This document shows positions 37,432 to 47,498 of a DNA stretch of 64,000 bases, in pieces. Under the pieces are notes generated by a model. The model saw only the letters and a list, made by a program, of their open reading frames with translations, searched no databases and was not told the DNA's origin. Location: contig JANQSC010000032.1 in NCBI GenBank assembly GCA_028284235.1, positions 16,953 through 80,952 of the forward strand, in the 5' to 3' direction. The first letter of the stretch is position 1, and each line of letters begins with the position of its first letter. Source of the stretch: Opitutaceae bacterium (GTDB lineage: Bacteria; Verrucomicrobiota; Verrucomicrobiia; Opitutales; Opitutaceae). A program made the position numbers and the translations under genes.

Positions 37432-38397
37432 ATGAAGAACCGACGCCTAACACTCGCCACACTGACCATCGCCGGAGCCGCGCTCCTCATCAGTCCTAGC
37501 GGGATGGCTCAGTTCGACCCCGACACCAGCATTTTCGACGCTGAAGCCAATGGAGCCGGCCCTAATAGCGGCACCCAAAACGGCAACCGCAACGGCCGAC
37601 CCACCATTTCAACCTCGGGCATTCCGATCGGCGGCGATATTTCCGTCCTGGACGAATCGACGCTCCCGCCCCTCGGTACGATCAACATTCCAGGAGGAAC
37701 CGGCTTGAACATACCCGTCAGCATCCCCGGAATTCCCGGCGGCCTTACCGGAGGTTCCTCTGGTGGCAGCTCCGGCATGCCCATTCCAATGGGCGGCAGC
37801 TCCGGAGGTGGCGGACAACAAAGCCAGAGTAGCTTGCCACCATTGGGAGGCTCCAGCAGTCAAGGCGGAAGCCAAAGCCAAAGCGGCGGGCAACCCCCCA
37901 TGACCAGCAGCTCCAGTAGCTCCAGCGGCGGGTCTCAAAGCAGTAACACGCCTCTCATCCCAATGCCGCCCTCCAACAACTCTGGCCAACAAGGACAACA
38001 GGGGCAACAAGGGCAGCAAGGCGAGATGGGCCAACAAGGGCAGCAGGGCCAACAAGGGCAGCAAGGCCAGTCCGGGCAGGGAGGACAGTCGAGCGATTCT
38101 CCCCTCGGAGAATTGCCGCCACCGCCGCCCGACGTCCAAATCGGAGCGGCGTCCGAAGAAATCGGCGGCCCGATCGGCGACCTGACCGGTCACGACCCCA
38201 ACGCCCAGACCGCCTCCGACGGCGAGCCCGGCCAAGGCGGTGAACAGAATCAAGCCAAGCGCGGCGGACAGTCCGGCGGCGACCAAGGGAAGCAAGTCAC
38301 CGAAACCGACGGACAAAACGTCGGCGGAGGCGGCAACCAAGGATCCAACCGATCCAAAGGCACCGAGGAAGGACAGAAAATGTCCACCAATCTCTAG
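37432..38397 (+). CDS. exported Gln/Gly/Ser-rich protein with collagen-like Gly-X-Y tract
   Basis: A 321-aa protein that I cannot assign to a family. A signal peptide (ATLTIAGAALLISPSGMAQ) is followed by a Gly/Pro/Ser-rich region with IPGGTGLNIPVSIPGIPGG. A low-complexity Ser/Gly/Gln stretch (about 105-184) precedes twelve uninterrupted Gly-X-Y triplets, mostly GQQ, at residues 185-220. A polyproline (LPPPPPD) and a polar Gly/Gln tail complete it. Codons in the GQQ tract vary (CAA/CAG, GGC/GGG/GGA), which argues for selection on the peptide and not for fresh slippage. It may be a surface or matrix fibre displayed with its TPR/PEGA neighbour. The gene product is confidently coding; the role is not known. 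Confidence 0.8.
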   Translation: MKNRRLTLATLTIAGAALLISPSGMAQFDPDTSIFDAEANGAGPNSGTQNGNRNGRPTISTSGIPIGGDISVLDESTLPPLGTINIPGGTGLNIPVSIPGIPGGLTGGSSGGSSGMPIPMGGSSGGGGQQSQSSLPPLGGSSSQGGSQSQSGGQPPMTSSSSSSSGGSQSSNTPLIPMPPSNNSGQQGQQGQQGQQGEMGQQGQQGQQGQQGQSGQGGQSSDSPLGELPPPPPDVQIGAASEEIGGPIGDLTGHDPNAQTASDGEPGQGGEQNQAKRGGQSGGDQGKQVTETDGQNVGGGGNQGSNRSKGTEEGQKMSTNL

Positions 38398-38430
38398 GAT
38401 AGCGCTCCGCTAATTCTAAAATAGCATTTG

Positions 38431-38814
38431 ATGACACGATTCATCTCAATCGCATCGATCGCGCTGATTCTATTGGCGGGATTCGCCACGGCCCAAATGG
38501 TGCCGACCAAGGTCATAGTCTACCCGCTGGAAGCCGTGATCGACAGCGGCACCATGACCAAAGGCCAGTTCAAGAAACGGTATCCAGGAATCGACGTCAC
38601 CGACTTCGGTCTGACCGACGAGGGCTGGTATATTCGCTACACGCACCACAAGCTCGTCTACATGTTCGGGCCCAGCGACAATCTCGAATACGCCCGCGAA
38701 CTCAAAGCCGTGCTCGAAGAAATTCGCCTCTCGGCCGTGCTCAAAGACCCGAAGCTCAGTTCAAGTAAAGTGGAAATCGTAAAGTTCGAGTTCTCCCCCG
38801 GTCCTAATTCCTAG
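38431..38814 (+). CDS. small exported protein of unknown function
   Basis: A 127-aa protein starting at ATG 38431 (a TTG one codon earlier also fits). The signal peptide is MTRFISIASIALILLAGFATA. The mature part of about 105 residues is mixed alpha/beta (TKVIVYPLEAVIDSGTM, LTDEGWYIRYTHH, YMFGPSDNLEYARELKAVLEEI) with no cysteines. It follows the Gln/Gly-rich gene by 33 bp on the same strand, so it is the third gene of this unfamiliar operon. I recognise no family. Confidence 0.75.
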   Translation: MTRFISIASIALILLAGFATAQMVPTKVIVYPLEAVIDSGTMTKGQFKKRYPGIDVTDFGLTDEGWYIRYTHHKLVYMFGPSDNLEYARELKAVLEEIRLSAVLKDPKLSSSKVEIVKFEFSPGPNS

Positions 38815-38822
38815 AGCGGCAA

Positions 38823-39680
38823 TCAAGTCGGGTCGCCCGCGTATCCACCACTCCACTTCAATTTGCGCCGCACGACGTTGAAGTGGGAGTAGTCCACCTT
38901 CTGGGCAATGGGCAGATTTTTGGGAGACAGCTTGATCGATATCGAACTGTCTTCAGACGTGGACAAATTACGTTGCCCGTCCACCGCTACGACAAGTTGC
39001 CCGTTCGGGATGGCGTTCTCGACACGCAACTCCACGCTCTCCGGCAAAATGATCGAACGATTGCTCAGCGCGTGCGGACAAATTGGCGTAAGCGAAATAA
39101 CGCGCGCTTCCGGATGAATCAAAGGCCCGCCTGCCGAAAGCGTATACGCCGTCGATCCCGTAGGCGTACTAAAAATCAACCCGTCGCAAACATACGTCGT
39201 CACAAACTCCCCGTCGGCGAATACGTTCAAATGGACGATGCGACTCACGGAGGCCGACTTGATAACCACATCGTTCAACGCCACGTCCCAGTGACTCTCC
39301 TCGGTGCGACACTCCAATAGCCCTCGGCTGCGGATGTTGTAGGAGCCTTGCAGCACCGACGGAAACAAGGCCTCGATCTCCTCGGCCGAATAAGTGGTCA
39401 GAAATCCCAGCGTGCCGCGATTGACCCCGATAAGCGGCACCTGACGCTCCGTCGATTCCGACGCCACGCTCAAAAACGTGCCGTCCCCGCCAATCACGCA
39501 GCACGCGTCCATCCCCTCCAGAAACCCTTCGGGAACCGGAAACTCGTGCGTTTCCCGAATCTCCACGCCGTTGGCCTCGGCGATCGTCCGCAATCGACCC
39601 AGCATTTCGAAGGCTTCACGCTTTGTCTGATTCAATACGAACGCCAGACGTTTGATGGGCTTGCTTTGGGACACGCTCAC
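38823..39680 (-). CDS. nadK: NAD kinase
   Basis: Phosphorylates NAD to NADP. The 285-aa protein has the catalytic GGDGTFL motif (about residue 62), ALNDVVI, and the FSTPTGSTAYTLSAGGP block that binds NAD. The C-terminal sheet ends with the basic segment NVVRRKLKWSGG. Only GTG start codons fit (39680, or 39674 two codons later); no ATG is available. It is convergent with the small exported protein, 8 bp apart. Confidence 0.94.
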   Translation of the reverse strand: MSVSQSKPIKRLAFVLNQTKREAFEMLGRLRTIAEANGVEIRETHEFPVPEGFLEGMDACCVIGGDGTFLSVASESTERQVPLIGVNRGTLGFLTTYSAEEIEALFPSVLQGSYNIRSRGLLECRTEESHWDVALNDVVIKSASVSRIVHLNVFADGEFVTTYVCDGLIFSTPTGSTAYTLSAGGPLIHPEARVISLTPICPHALSNRSIILPESVELRVENAIPNGQLVVAVDGQRNLSTSEDSSISIKLSPKNLPIAQKVDYSHFNVVRRKLKWSGGYAGDPT

Positions 39681-39757
39681 GACAATCGCGCGGGGAAATT
39701 CTTATTTCAACTTAAGAATCTAGAGTTCTAAATCATCGTTTCAACACTCGCTCTCCC

Positions 39758-39896
39758 GCTTAGCGCACACGCGTCAACTTATCGAATTTCTTGCGTGGGA
39801 AAACGCGCCGGGACGTCGCGTTCCACCCTGGATGCAATTAGAGAAAGGTGGAACCCGCCGTCCCGGCGGGTTTAAGTTGACGCTAATGCGCTTAGC
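39758..39896. repeat. 139-bp inverted-repeat element with family B hairpin
   Basis: Imperfect terminal inverted repeats of about 23 bp (39758-39780 and 39874-39896, core GCGTCAACTT) enclose a hairpin at 39801-39873. Its arms include GGGACGTCGCGTTCCACC and GGTGGAACCCGCCGTCCCGG. The same hairpin is found at 24763-24834 with different outer repeats. It accounts for most of the 317-bp gap between nadK and tlyA (39681-39997). The rest of that gap holds only short dyads such as CATCGG...CCGATG and no gene. Confidence 0.78.
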
Positions 39897-39997
39897 CACC
39901 GGCTTTGTCGAGGTCTTCGACGAGCGCCCATCGGCTTCGCCCCGCGGAGACTCCCGGCCGGAACGACCGATGTCGCAACACCTCCCTCCCGTTTTCT

Positions 39998-40747
39998 TCA
40001 AGTTGACGTTCTTGTAAGCCCCAGAAGGTACTCCACATTCCCATCGGCTCCCTTGATTGGCGAGTCCACACAGCCGACCCGTTCCGCCCCTTCCAAATTC
40101 TCCAAAGCAAAACGTTCCACACCCTCCAAAGCCGCCGCCCGAGCCTGCTCGTCTTTGATCACGCCGCGGAACTTGTCCGCAATCGCCTTTCCCACTTCGA
40201 ATTGCGGCTTCACCAACGCCACCAACACTCCGCCAGCCGACAAGAACGGCCAAACCGCCGGAAGCACCGACTTCAAGGAGATAAACGAAAGATCCATCAC
40301 CACGCGATCGTAAGCGTCGAGCGGCAAGTCGCCCGCCTCCAGATAACGCGCGTTTACTTTCTCCAAATTGACGATCCGCGGGTCATCCCGGAGCTTCCCA
40401 TGAAGCTGCCCTTTCCCAACATCCACGCACGTCACGCTCGTAGCCCCCAACTGGAGAGCGCAGTCTGTAAACCCGCCGGTCGACGCGCCCACGTCCAGCA
40501 CAGTCGCCCCTTCGAAATCGAGCCCGTACGCCTCGATAAATCCTTCCAGCTTCTCTCCCCCTCGACTGACAAATCGCTTCCCCGCCTCCACAAACAAAGC
40601 GATGTCCTCGTCGACCTTCATTCCCGGCTTGTCGAGACGCCGATCGCCCTCGCGTACTTTCCCGGTCATGACCAGCGCCTTGGCCTCGCTCCGGCTCGCG
40701 GCGAACCCCCGACTCAAAACAAGCTCGTCTAAGCGAATCTTCGCCAC
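39998..40747 (-). CDS. tlyA: TlyA-family rRNA 2'-O-methyltransferase
   Basis: Predicted rRNA cytidine-2'-O-methyltransferase of 249 aa. An N-terminal S4 RNA-binding domain (RLDELVLSRGFAASRSEAKAL) is followed by an FtsJ-type methyltransferase with VLDVGASTGGFTDCALQLGA as SAM motif, MDLSFISL, and LVALVKPQFEVG. In other bacteria TlyA determines capreomycin susceptibility. It is the last gene of the nusA operon, 1 bp after ribF. Confidence 0.92.
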   Translation of the reverse strand: MAKIRLDELVLSRGFAASRSEAKALVMTGKVREGDRRLDKPGMKVDEDIALFVEAGKRFVSRGGEKLEGFIEAYGLDFEGATVLDVGASTGGFTDCALQLGATSVTCVDVGKGQLHGKLRDDPRIVNLEKVNARYLEAGDLPLDAYDRVVMDLSFISLKSVLPAVWPFLSAGGVLVALVKPQFEVGKAIADKFRGVIKDEQARAAALEGVERFALENLEGAERVGCVDSPIKGADGNVEYLLGLTRTST

Positions 40748-40748
40748 G

Positions 40749-41696
40749 TCAACCCTCCTCGAAAAAGTCGGACGCCGTTCGAATGTCGGACTCGATTTGC
40801 TCCTTCAGACGCTCTACGGAATCGAATTTCCGTTCCGCCCTCAAAAACCGAGCCCATTCCACTCGCACTCGATCGCCATAGGTGAACGGGCACTCCTCCA
40901 AAACATGCACCTCCAGTAAAGGCGCTTCCAGCGAATTCACAGTCGGACGTATCCCGAAATTGGCCACACCTTTCAGTTGCTCCCCTCCCGACTCGCTGGA
41001 TACTCGCGCCGCGTAAACGCCGTACTTCGGCTGCAAGTCGCCGTCGAATGGCAAGTTAAGCGTAGGAACGCCAATGGTTCGCCCCATTCGCTGGCCTTCC
41101 GTCACCACGCCAAACGACTCGTACTCGTAGCCAAGCAGTCGATTCGCCTCCTCGATCCTCCCTTCCTGCAACGCGTTTCGTATCCGCGTGCTGCTTACAC
41201 GCTCGCCATCCAAATAAAGGCACTCCAGCGCTTCAGCTTCCACGCCCGCTTCCCGCGCAAGCGACTCTAGGAGTTTCACATCGCCCAGGCGACCTTTTCC
41301 AAATCGCCAGTTGTCGCCCGTGTGAACCGACGCCAGTTCGGGAATCTTCGACTTCAGCAGGGAAACGAACTGCGAAGACTCCGTGGCCGCAAACTCCTGG
41401 TCGAACGCTTCCTGCACGACGAAGTCGATGCGGAGCTTGTCCAGCTCGGCAAACTTCGCCCGGACCCCCAGTATCATCGGAACCGGGCTCTCGGGACGAA
41501 ACAAGCGACTCGGATGCGGCCAAAACGTGAGCACTCCCGCAACCCCGCCAGATCGAGCCGCCGCGCGTATCGCCGATTCAATGACCACTCGGTGACCGAT
41601 ATGCACTCCGTCGAACATTCCGATCGCCAAATGGACGGGACGTCCCGAATCGGAGCGAAACGAGTCCAAAGATCGGAAATGGCGAGGCGTGTCCAT
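40749..41696 (-). CDS. ribF: bifunctional riboflavin kinase / FAD synthetase
   Basis: Makes FMN from riboflavin and FAD from FMN. From ATG 41696 it is 315 aa. The nucleotidyltransferase domain has IGMFDGVHIGHR and the VSSTRIRNAL segment. The C-terminal flavokinase domain has GRTIGVPTLNL and GVYAARV, then VANFGIRPTV. The upstream extension of the frame overlaps truB and is not used. It sits 11 bp after truB and 1 bp before tlyA. Confidence 0.95.
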   Translation of the reverse strand: MDTPRHFRSLDSFRSDSGRPVHLAIGMFDGVHIGHRVVIESAIRAAARSGGVAGVLTFWPHPSRLFRPESPVPMILGVRAKFAELDKLRIDFVVQEAFDQEFAATESSQFVSLLKSKIPELASVHTGDNWRFGKGRLGDVKLLESLAREAGVEAEALECLYLDGERVSSTRIRNALQEGRIEEANRLLGYEYESFGVVTEGQRMGRTIGVPTLNLPFDGDLQPKYGVYAARVSSESGGEQLKGVANFGIRPTVNSLEAPLLEVHVLEECPFTYGDRVRVEWARFLRAERKFDSVERLKEQIESDIRTASDFFEEG

Positions 41697-41707
41697 CACA
41701 GTGTCGG

Positions 41708-42430
41708 CTAGAGAACGGAATCCGGCAGCGCCTCGTTCTTGGCGATCAGGCAGTTCGCGATCGTCTCGTGATTCGCCTCCTCGAACGCCTCCAGTTCGAT
41801 CGCGTCGCGGACGTGGAATTTGTCCGAAGAAGTCCGACGCAACTGGGAAAGGTATCCTCCGCAACCCAGATTCTCGCCGATGTCGTGCGCCAAAGAGCGT
41901 ACGTAAGTCCCTTTGGTGCAATCCAGAGAAAACTCGATCTCCGGCTCCTCGTAACGAGTCGCCTCGAATCGCGCGATTCGTATAAACCGAGGTTCCCGCT
42001 CCACTTCCTGGCCTTTGCGAGCCATCTTGTAAAGCGGCTGCCCTTTGATCTTCACCGCCGAGAACATCGGCGGTTTCTGATACTGGTCGCCGAGAAACGC
42101 ATCCAAGGCTTTCTGGGCGCCCTCGATCGAAAGCTCGGGAACCGGTCGAGTCGTCATAACCTCGCCTTCGCCGTCGTAGGTGTTAGTCGACTCCCCCAAA
42201 GTGATTGTCCCTTCGTAGGACTTGTCCAAGCTCATCAAGTACTGGGAGAGCTTCGTCGCTTTTCCCACAAGAATGATCAGCAGTCCCGTCGCCATGGGAT
42301 CCAGCGTACCCGCATGCCCGATACGCTTCATCCTGAGCTTTCGCCGCACGCGATCCACAACATCGTGTGAAGTAATCCCACTCGGTTTGTCGATCAACAA
42401 GACACCTTCCAAATCTCTCAATTCCTTCAT
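41708..42430 (-). CDS. truB: tRNA pseudouridine-55 synthase
   Basis: Isomerises U55 in the T-loop of tRNAs. The 240-aa protein has [17 protein letters not shown] at the start, the catalytic aspartate in [14 protein letters not shown], the [11 protein letters not shown] region and the [13 protein letters not shown] motif. It is slightly shorter than E. coli TruB, lacking an obvious C-terminal PUA extension. It lies between nrnA and ribF in the nusA operon. Confidence 0.95.
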   Translation of the reverse strand: MKELRDLEGVLLIDKPSGITSHDVVDRVRRKLRMKRIGHAGTLDPMATGLLIILVGKATKLSQYLMSLDKSYEGTITLGESTNTYDGEGEVMTTRPVPELSIEGAQKALDAFLGDQYQKPPMFSAVKIKGQPLYKMARKGQEVEREPRFIRIARFEATRYEEPEIEFSLDCTKGTYVRSLAHDIGENLGCGGYLSQLRRTSSDKFHVRDAIELEAFEEANHETIANCLIAKNEALPDSVL

Positions 42431-42449
42431 GATATCGCCAAAAACAATC

Positions 42450-43436
42450 TCAGCTCGTTCGTTCCGCCAATGCTTCCAAAAGACCCGCCCTCAACTCCGG
42501 CAAACTCAAATCGCTGCTCGTCGCCGCGGCGCAGGCGTGGCCGCCTCCTCCGAATTGAGCCGCTACCTGGTCGACGCGAATGTCGCGCCGCTTCGCCCTC
42601 AAACTTCCTTTGGTCGTGCTCTTGCGCTCTTCCAGCAAAACTCCCACCGAGACATCGCTAACGGACCGGGCATAGTCCACAAATCCTTCTGTATCCTGAT
42701 AGGAAGTACCGGTTTCGACAAAATCGCGCTGCTTCAGTTCGCCGACGCACACCTTCCCGTCGCACTCGTAGGTGAGCGAACTCAAAAACCGTTCGAGCAA
42801 TTTGAGCCGAGCCAAGGTCATGTTCTCGTAGAGGTTCTCCGCCGCGTCTTGCGGCGACGCGCCGCAATCGAGAAGCGCGCTGCATAGCTTGAATACGCGA
42901 CTGCTCGTTGCCGCAAAACCGAAACGACCCGTATCCGTCAGGATTCCCGTGTAGAGCGCTTGCGCCACCGACGCTTCCAGCGGAAGATCGAGATCCAAGG
43001 CGATTCCCGCCAGGATCTCGCACGTTGCAGATGCCCCCGCATCCACGAAATTCGCTTCGGCGAAGTTCGTATTGGTAATGTGGTGGTCCACGTTCCCCAA
43101 ACGACGGCGGTCCTGCAAAGCGATCGACGTTTTTGGACCCACTCGAGCTTCGTCCGCGCAGTCGACGTAGAACAACGCCGAGTCGCCCAATGCATCGGGT
43201 TCGACGATTCGAATCTCGTCGCTTCCCTCCAAGTAGCGGAGCGGCGCTGGGACCTGATCCGCGTTCACCGTGAACGACTTGACGCCGAGCGCGCTCAATA
43301 TCGCCTGAGCCCCAATCTGCGACCCAACGCAGTCCCCGTCGGGCCGCGCATGCCCAATCACACACACTTCCAAATCACGGGCCGTCTCCGCAAAGGCGCC
43401 GAAGCGTTCGCTCAATTCTGGAAAATAGCCGCCCAC
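42450..43436 (-). CDS. nrnA: DHH/DHHA1 phosphoesterase, NrnA-like
   Basis: Nano-RNase / 3'-phosphoadenosine-5'-phosphate phosphatase type of 328 aa. Metal-binding motifs are [21 protein letters not shown] and the signature NVDHHITN. The DHHA1 domain ends with [14 protein letters not shown] is the start at 43436 and shares one base with the rbfA stop codon (TAGTG), indicating tight coupling. The rbfA-nrnA-truB order is common in many bacteria. Confidence 0.92.
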   Translation of the reverse strand: MGGYFPELSERFGAFAETARDLEVCVIGHARPDGDCVGSQIGAQAILSALGVKSFTVNADQVPAPLRYLEGSDEIRIVEPDALGDSALFYVDCADEARVGPKTSIALQDRRRLGNVDHHITNTNFAEANFVDAGASATCEILAGIALDLDLPLEASVAQALYTGILTDTGRFGFAATSSRVFKLCSALLDCGASPQDAAENLYENMTLARLKLLERFLSSLTYECDGKVCVGELKQRDFVETGTSYQDTEGFVDYARSVSDVSVGVLLEERKSTTKGSLRAKRRDIRVDQVAAQFGGGGHACAAATSSDLSLPELRAGLLEALAERTS

Positions 43437-43789
43437 TAATCCGTCTGGTCCTCGATCGGGCCGAACCCGTCGATTATTTCATTGATCCGATTGCCCTGGG
43501 CGATCCGCTCGTCGAATACAAAACTCAAGGCAGGCAGGCGCTTGAGCACGATTCGTTTGCCCAATTCGAAACGGACTTTTCCAGCGATCCGGTCCAGGAA
43601 CCCCTGCGCATTCCAATGACCGTCGTCGCGAACCAGAAACGAATAGTACACCTTGGCATTGGAATGGTCCGGCGAGACGTCGACCGCTGTCACCGTGATC
43701 GCCACCGTCTCTTTCTGGTATCGCGTATGAAGGATGTCGCTCACCTCCCGTTTGAGAAGCTCGGATACTCGTACGTTTCGATTGCTCAT
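43436..43789 (-). CDS. rbfA: ribosome-binding factor A
   Basis: 30S maturation factor binding near the 5' helix of 16S rRNA. From ATG 43789 it is 117 aa. The KH-like fold is evident from RVSELLKREVSDIL, then VTAVDVSPDHSNAKVYYSFL and KRIVLKRLPALSFVFDERI. The acidic tail ends GPIEDQTD. It lies between infB and nrnA, and its stop overlaps the nrnA start by one base. Confidence 0.94.
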   Translation of the reverse strand: MSNRNVRVSELLKREVSDILHTRYQKETVAITVTAVDVSPDHSNAKVYYSFLVRDDGHWNAQGFLDRIAGKVRFELGKRIVLKRLPALSFVFDERIAQGNRINEIIDGFGPIEDQTD

Positions 43790-43860
43790 GGCGACGACTA
43801 GCGAAGCGGCCAATCGCCAAACGTCCAGCGAGTGCCCGACGCTCGGCTGCAGGGCGCTTC

Positions 43861-46155
43861 TTAAAGTTCAGGGCGAATCTCGTGGATTTCGAATACCTCG
43901 ATCACATCGCCTTCCTTGTAATCATTTGTATTCTCGAGATGAATACCACATTCGGTACCAGCGCGGACTTCTTTGACGTCGTCCTTGACGCGGCGCAGCG
44001 TGTCGATCTTCCGTTCCGCGACCACTTCGCCTTTGCGCAGCAACCGCGCGTGGGCGTTCACCAGCACGCGCCCTTCGACTACTAGGCAACCAGCGACAAA
44101 TCCTTTCGCGATCGGGAAAACCGCTCGTACTTCCGCCGCGCCGATCTTGTTCTCCTTGTATTCCGGATCGAGCATTTCGACCATGTCTTCGCGGACTTGG
44201 TCCAGCAGCTCGTAAATGATCTTGTGATGGGTGATCTTCACCGAATGGTGCTTCGCGGCCGCTTGAACGCCGTTCTCGGACTTCACGTTGAAACCGATAA
44301 TCTCGGTGCCGCCCGCGCTCGCTTTCTGCACGTCGCTTTTGCTGATGGCCCCAATCCCCGCTCGCACGATGTCCAGAGCCACCTTGTCGCTTTGGATTTC
44401 CATGAGCGCGTTCTTGATCGCCTCCACCGAGCCATAGACGTCGCCCTTGATGATCAGTCGCAGCGTCTTCTTCTGCGTCGCGGCAATGGCGGCGAAGAGC
44501 TTTTCCTGCGAAGTCGGCATGCGCTCTTCCGCATCGGCTTTCTGCTCGGCGCGAACGCCGACGAAATTTTCTTCCGCCTCGCGCTTCGCCGCTTTTTCGT
44601 TCTTGGCCGAGTGAAATAAAGCGCCGCAATCCGGCACGCCCGACCATCCGATGATCCTCACCGGAGTCGAAGGCGGGGCCACTTTCATGTTTTTGCCATG
44701 CTCGTCGAAGAGGGCTTTCACTTTCGTGTAGTGAGGACCGCAAACGAGCGCGTCGCCCACTTTCAAAGTACCGCTTTGGACGATTACCGTGGCCGTCGCG
44801 CCGCGACCCACTTCGATCTGGCCTTCGATCACAATTCCTTCTGCCGCCTTTTTCGGGTTGGCCTGCAGCTCGAGTACCTCCGTTTGCAACAGAATCATGT
44901 CCAGAAGCTCGTCGATCCCGTCTCCGTTCAACGCCGATATCGGCACGGCGATGGTCTCTCCGCCCCAGTCTTCGGATGGGATTCCGCGCTCCTGCATTTG
45001 CGTTTTCACGCGGTCGACATTCGCGCCGGCAGTGTCGATTTTATTGATCGCCACAATCGGCTGCGATCCCGCTTTCTGTATGAACTTCAACGCTTCGTCC
45101 GTTTGCGGCATGAATCCGTCATCGGCAGCCACGAGCAGAACAGCGACATCGGTGACATCCGCGCCGCGGGCTCGCATCTTGTTGAACGCTGCGTGGCCCG
45201 GCGTATCCAAAAATGTGATCTTCTTGCCGTCGTGCTCGATCTGGTAGGCCCCAATGTGCTGGGTGATACCACCGGCTTCTCCCGCGACCACGCGTTCTTT
45301 GCGAATGTAGTCGAGCAAGGACGTCTTGCCGTGATCCACGTGTCCCAGAATACACACTACAGGTGGACGCTCCTCCAGATTCTCGGTTTCGTCGACCTCC
45401 TTGACTTCCTGCTTCTCCTTCGACTTCGGGCCTTCACCGCGATGGCGAATTTCGAGAATCACCCCTCGCTTCTCGGCGATCTTGCTCGCGACATCTTCTT
45501 CCAGGCTCTGATTGATGGACGCGAAAATGCCCATCTCCATTAGCTCGGAAATCAATTTGAACGGCTTTACCCCGAGTTCCGTCGCCAAGTCCTTCACGAC
45601 GATTGGCGGCTTCAAAACGATTGTGCGAATTTCGTCGGACTCCTCCTCGTTTCCTTGAGTCGAAGCGGCCTGGGGAACGGGGGCTCCGACCCCCATGGGC
45701 GACGCGGGAGCGGGAGCCGGCGGTGGCGGCGCGGCGGCGCCCGGAGAGGCCGGAGCGGGCGCCGGAGGCGCGGCCGGCGGTGGCGCCGCTGCAGGAGCGG
45801 AAACAGACGGTGGCGGTGGCGCGGCGGGCTTGGGCGTCGCCGGCTTGGGAGTCGCCGCTTCTTTCGCCGCTTCTTTCTCGTCTTCGATTTCGGCTTTCGT
45901 GCGAACGAAGGCGCTGGCCGAAGGCGGCGCGACCGGCTCCGCCGCAGCCGGTTCCTCGACCGGAGCTTCGGGCGGCGGCGCTTCTTCGCTCTCGGCCTTC
46001 TTGCTGGCAAACTCCTCTTTCAAGGACTCCGCCGAAATGTTGTCGACCGTACTCGAGGCGCTCTTCACTTGGAAGCCACGTTCGCGGAGAAGATCGAGAA
46101 GCTCGGTATTGTCCATACCGATTTCTTTGGAAAGCTGATAGATTCGTACGCTCAT
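43861..46155 (-). CDS. infB: translation initiation factor IF-2
   Basis: GTPase that places initiator tRNA on the 30S subunit. The 764-aa protein has an N-terminal IF2_N domain ([20 protein letters not shown]), a long Ala/Pro/Glu linker (about residues 60-165, source of a GC-rich low-complexity stretch at 45660-45980), the G domain ([26 protein letters not shown]) and the C-terminal domains (NFVGVRAEQ..., [27 protein letters not shown]). It is the second gene of the nusA operon. Confidence 0.97.
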   Translation of the reverse strand: MSVRIYQLSKEIGMDNTELLDLLRERGFQVKSASSTVDNISAESLKEEFASKKAESEEAPPPEAPVEEPAAAEPVAPPSASAFVRTKAEIEDEKEAAKEAATPKPATPKPAAPPPPSVSAPAAAPPPAAPPAPAPASPGAAAPPPPAPAPASPMGVGAPVPQAASTQGNEEESDEIRTIVLKPPIVVKDLATELGVKPFKLISELMEMGIFASINQSLEEDVASKIAEKRGVILEIRHRGEGPKSKEKQEVKEVDETENLEERPPVVCILGHVDHGKTSLLDYIRKERVVAGEAGGITQHIGAYQIEHDGKKITFLDTPGHAAFNKMRARGADVTDVAVLLVAADDGFMPQTDEALKFIQKAGSQPIVAINKIDTAGANVDRVKTQMQERGIPSEDWGGETIAVPISALNGDGIDELLDMILLQTEVLELQANPKKAAEGIVIEGQIEVGRGATATVIVQSGTLKVGDALVCGPHYTKVKALFDEHGKNMKVAPPSTPVRIIGWSGVPDCGALFHSAKNEKAAKREAEENFVGVRAEQKADAEERMPTSQEKLFAAIAATQKKTLRLIIKGDVYGSVEAIKNALMEIQSDKVALDIVRAGIGAISKSDVQKASAGGTEIIGFNVKSENGVQAAAKHHSVKITHHKIIYELLDQVREDMVEMLDPEYKENKIGAAEVRAVFPIAKGFVAGCLVVEGRVLVNAHARLLRKGEVVAERKIDTLRRVKDDVKEVRAGTECGIHLENTNDYKEGDVIEVFEIHEIRPEL

Positions 46156-46221
46156 GCGGTGGATTTAACGTGTCTGGAATTTAATGCGCGCAACGCGACT
46201 CTAGTGGGGTTCTGGGAAAGG

Positions 46222-47481
46222 CTATGAGGAAATTTTCTGCTTCTCGAGGAAGGCGTTTACCTTCGCCAAAATGTCGTCGGCCTGCGCCGCGTCGAAACCA
46301 AGATCCTGCAAATCCGATGACTCGACATCGAGGAACACTTCCGGGCTGATGAACCCGTTCATGACCAGACGCTCGGCGGTCTCGTCGTCGATTCCCTCGA
46401 TTTGGTTGAGCCCGGCAGCCGCCTGTTGCTGCTTCGCCTCCATGCTCACTTCGCGCACCTCTTCCTTGACGATGTCGATTTTCCAGCCAACCAGCTTGGA
46501 CGTGAGACGAGCGTTCTGGCCCTTGCGCCCGATGGCGATCGCCAGATCGTCTTCCGAAACTTCGATGCTTAGTCGCTTGTTGACCTCGTCGACTTCCACA
46601 TTGCGGGGGATAGCCGGCTTGAGCGCTTCCAAGGCCATTTCCTTGGCGCCCTCCACATAGCGGATAATGTCGATCTTCTCGCCGCCGAGTTCGCGAACGA
46701 TGCTCTTGACCCGCGCACCGCGTGCGCCCACGCAGGCGCCAACGGGATCGACTTTAGAATCCGAGGACGACACCGCGATCTTGGTGCGGTAGCCCGGCTC
46801 GCGGGCAAAGGCTTCAATGGTAACTGTTCCGTCCGCGATTTCGGTCACTTCGAGATCGAAGAGCCGACGGACGAATTTCGGGCTCGAGCGGCTCAGAATC
46901 AGCTCCGGCCCGCGATTGGACGCCTCGATTTTCAAGAGGAAACAGCGGATGCGTTCGCCCGGCGCGTAATCCTCGCCCGGCACTTGCTCGCGGGAAGGCA
47001 TAATGGCCTCGGCCTTGCCCAAATCGATACACAGGTCACCGCGTTCGCGGCGGCGGACGATCCCGCTGACGATGTCCCCGACCTGATCCTTGAAGTCGTC
47101 GTAGATCCGCTCCTTCTCGAACTGGCGCAAGCGCTGCATGATCGCCTGCCGCGCCGTCTGGGCGGCGATTCGGCCCAAATACGCCGGATCCATCTCCTTT
47201 TCATACGTGTCGCCCAACTGGATGTCGGGATGCGTAAGCCGAGCCTTTTCGAGCGGGATCTCCGTCTTGGGATCGCTTACGGAGTCGACAACGTCGAGCA
47301 GCGACCACGCCTGCATTTTGCCGTTCTTGGGATCGATTTCGACCTTGAGCTCCTGGCCCGCGTTTACCCCTTTCGCCGCCGCATTCTTGATGGCCGTAAT
47401 GATCGCGGAAATCATGTCTTCACGACCGATCCCCTTCTCCTTCTCCATGTACTCTAAAACCGATAGAATTTCGCTGCTCAT
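46222..47481 (-). CDS. nusA: transcription termination/antitermination factor NusA
   Basis: RNA-polymerase-associated factor that promotes pausing and intrinsic termination. The 419-aa protein has the NusA N-terminal domain ([16 protein letters not shown]), an S1 domain ([19 protein letters not shown]), two KH domains ([18 protein letters not shown] and [17 protein letters not shown]) and a C-terminal helix-hairpin-helix region ([15 protein letters not shown]). It heads the operon and its start is 18 nt after an intrinsic terminator in its own leader. The usual upstream gene rimP is absent. Confidence 0.97.
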   Translation of the reverse strand: MSSEILSVLEYMEKEKGIGREDMISAIITAIKNAAAKGVNAGQELKVEIDPKNGKMQAWSLLDVVDSVSDPKTEIPLEKARLTHPDIQLGDTYEKEMDPAYLGRIAAQTARQAIMQRLRQFEKERIYDDFKDQVGDIVSGIVRRRERGDLCIDLGKAEAIMPSREQVPGEDYAPGERIRCFLLKIEASNRGPELILSRSSPKFVRRLFDLEVTEIADGTVTIEAFAREPGYRTKIAVSSSDSKVDPVGACVGARGARVKSIVRELGGEKIDIIRYVEGAKEMALEALKPAIPRNVEVDEVNKRLSIEVSEDDLAIAIGRKGQNARLTSKLVGWKIDIVKEEVREVSMEAKQQQAAAGLNQIEGIDDETAERLVMNGFISPEVFLDVESSDLQDLGFDAAQADDILAKVNAFLEKQKISS

Positions 47482-47498
47482 GATTGCTTTCCTATATG

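Noticed and set aside
37432..38397. Tandem DNA repeat or CRISPR-like array
   Set aside because: The repetition is in the protein (GQQ triplets) with varying codons and no spacers, so it is not a CRISPR or simple satellite.
39774..40253. 159-codon open frame on the minus strand reaching the region after tlyA
   Set aside because: It lies in another frame of tlyA and runs into the palindromic element; composition is that of a shadow and no motif is visible.
45660..45980. Long minus- and plus-strand frames in a GC-rich repeat-like stretch
   Set aside because: This is the Ala/Pro/Glu linker of IF-2; the other frames (Arg- or Gly-rich) are shadows.
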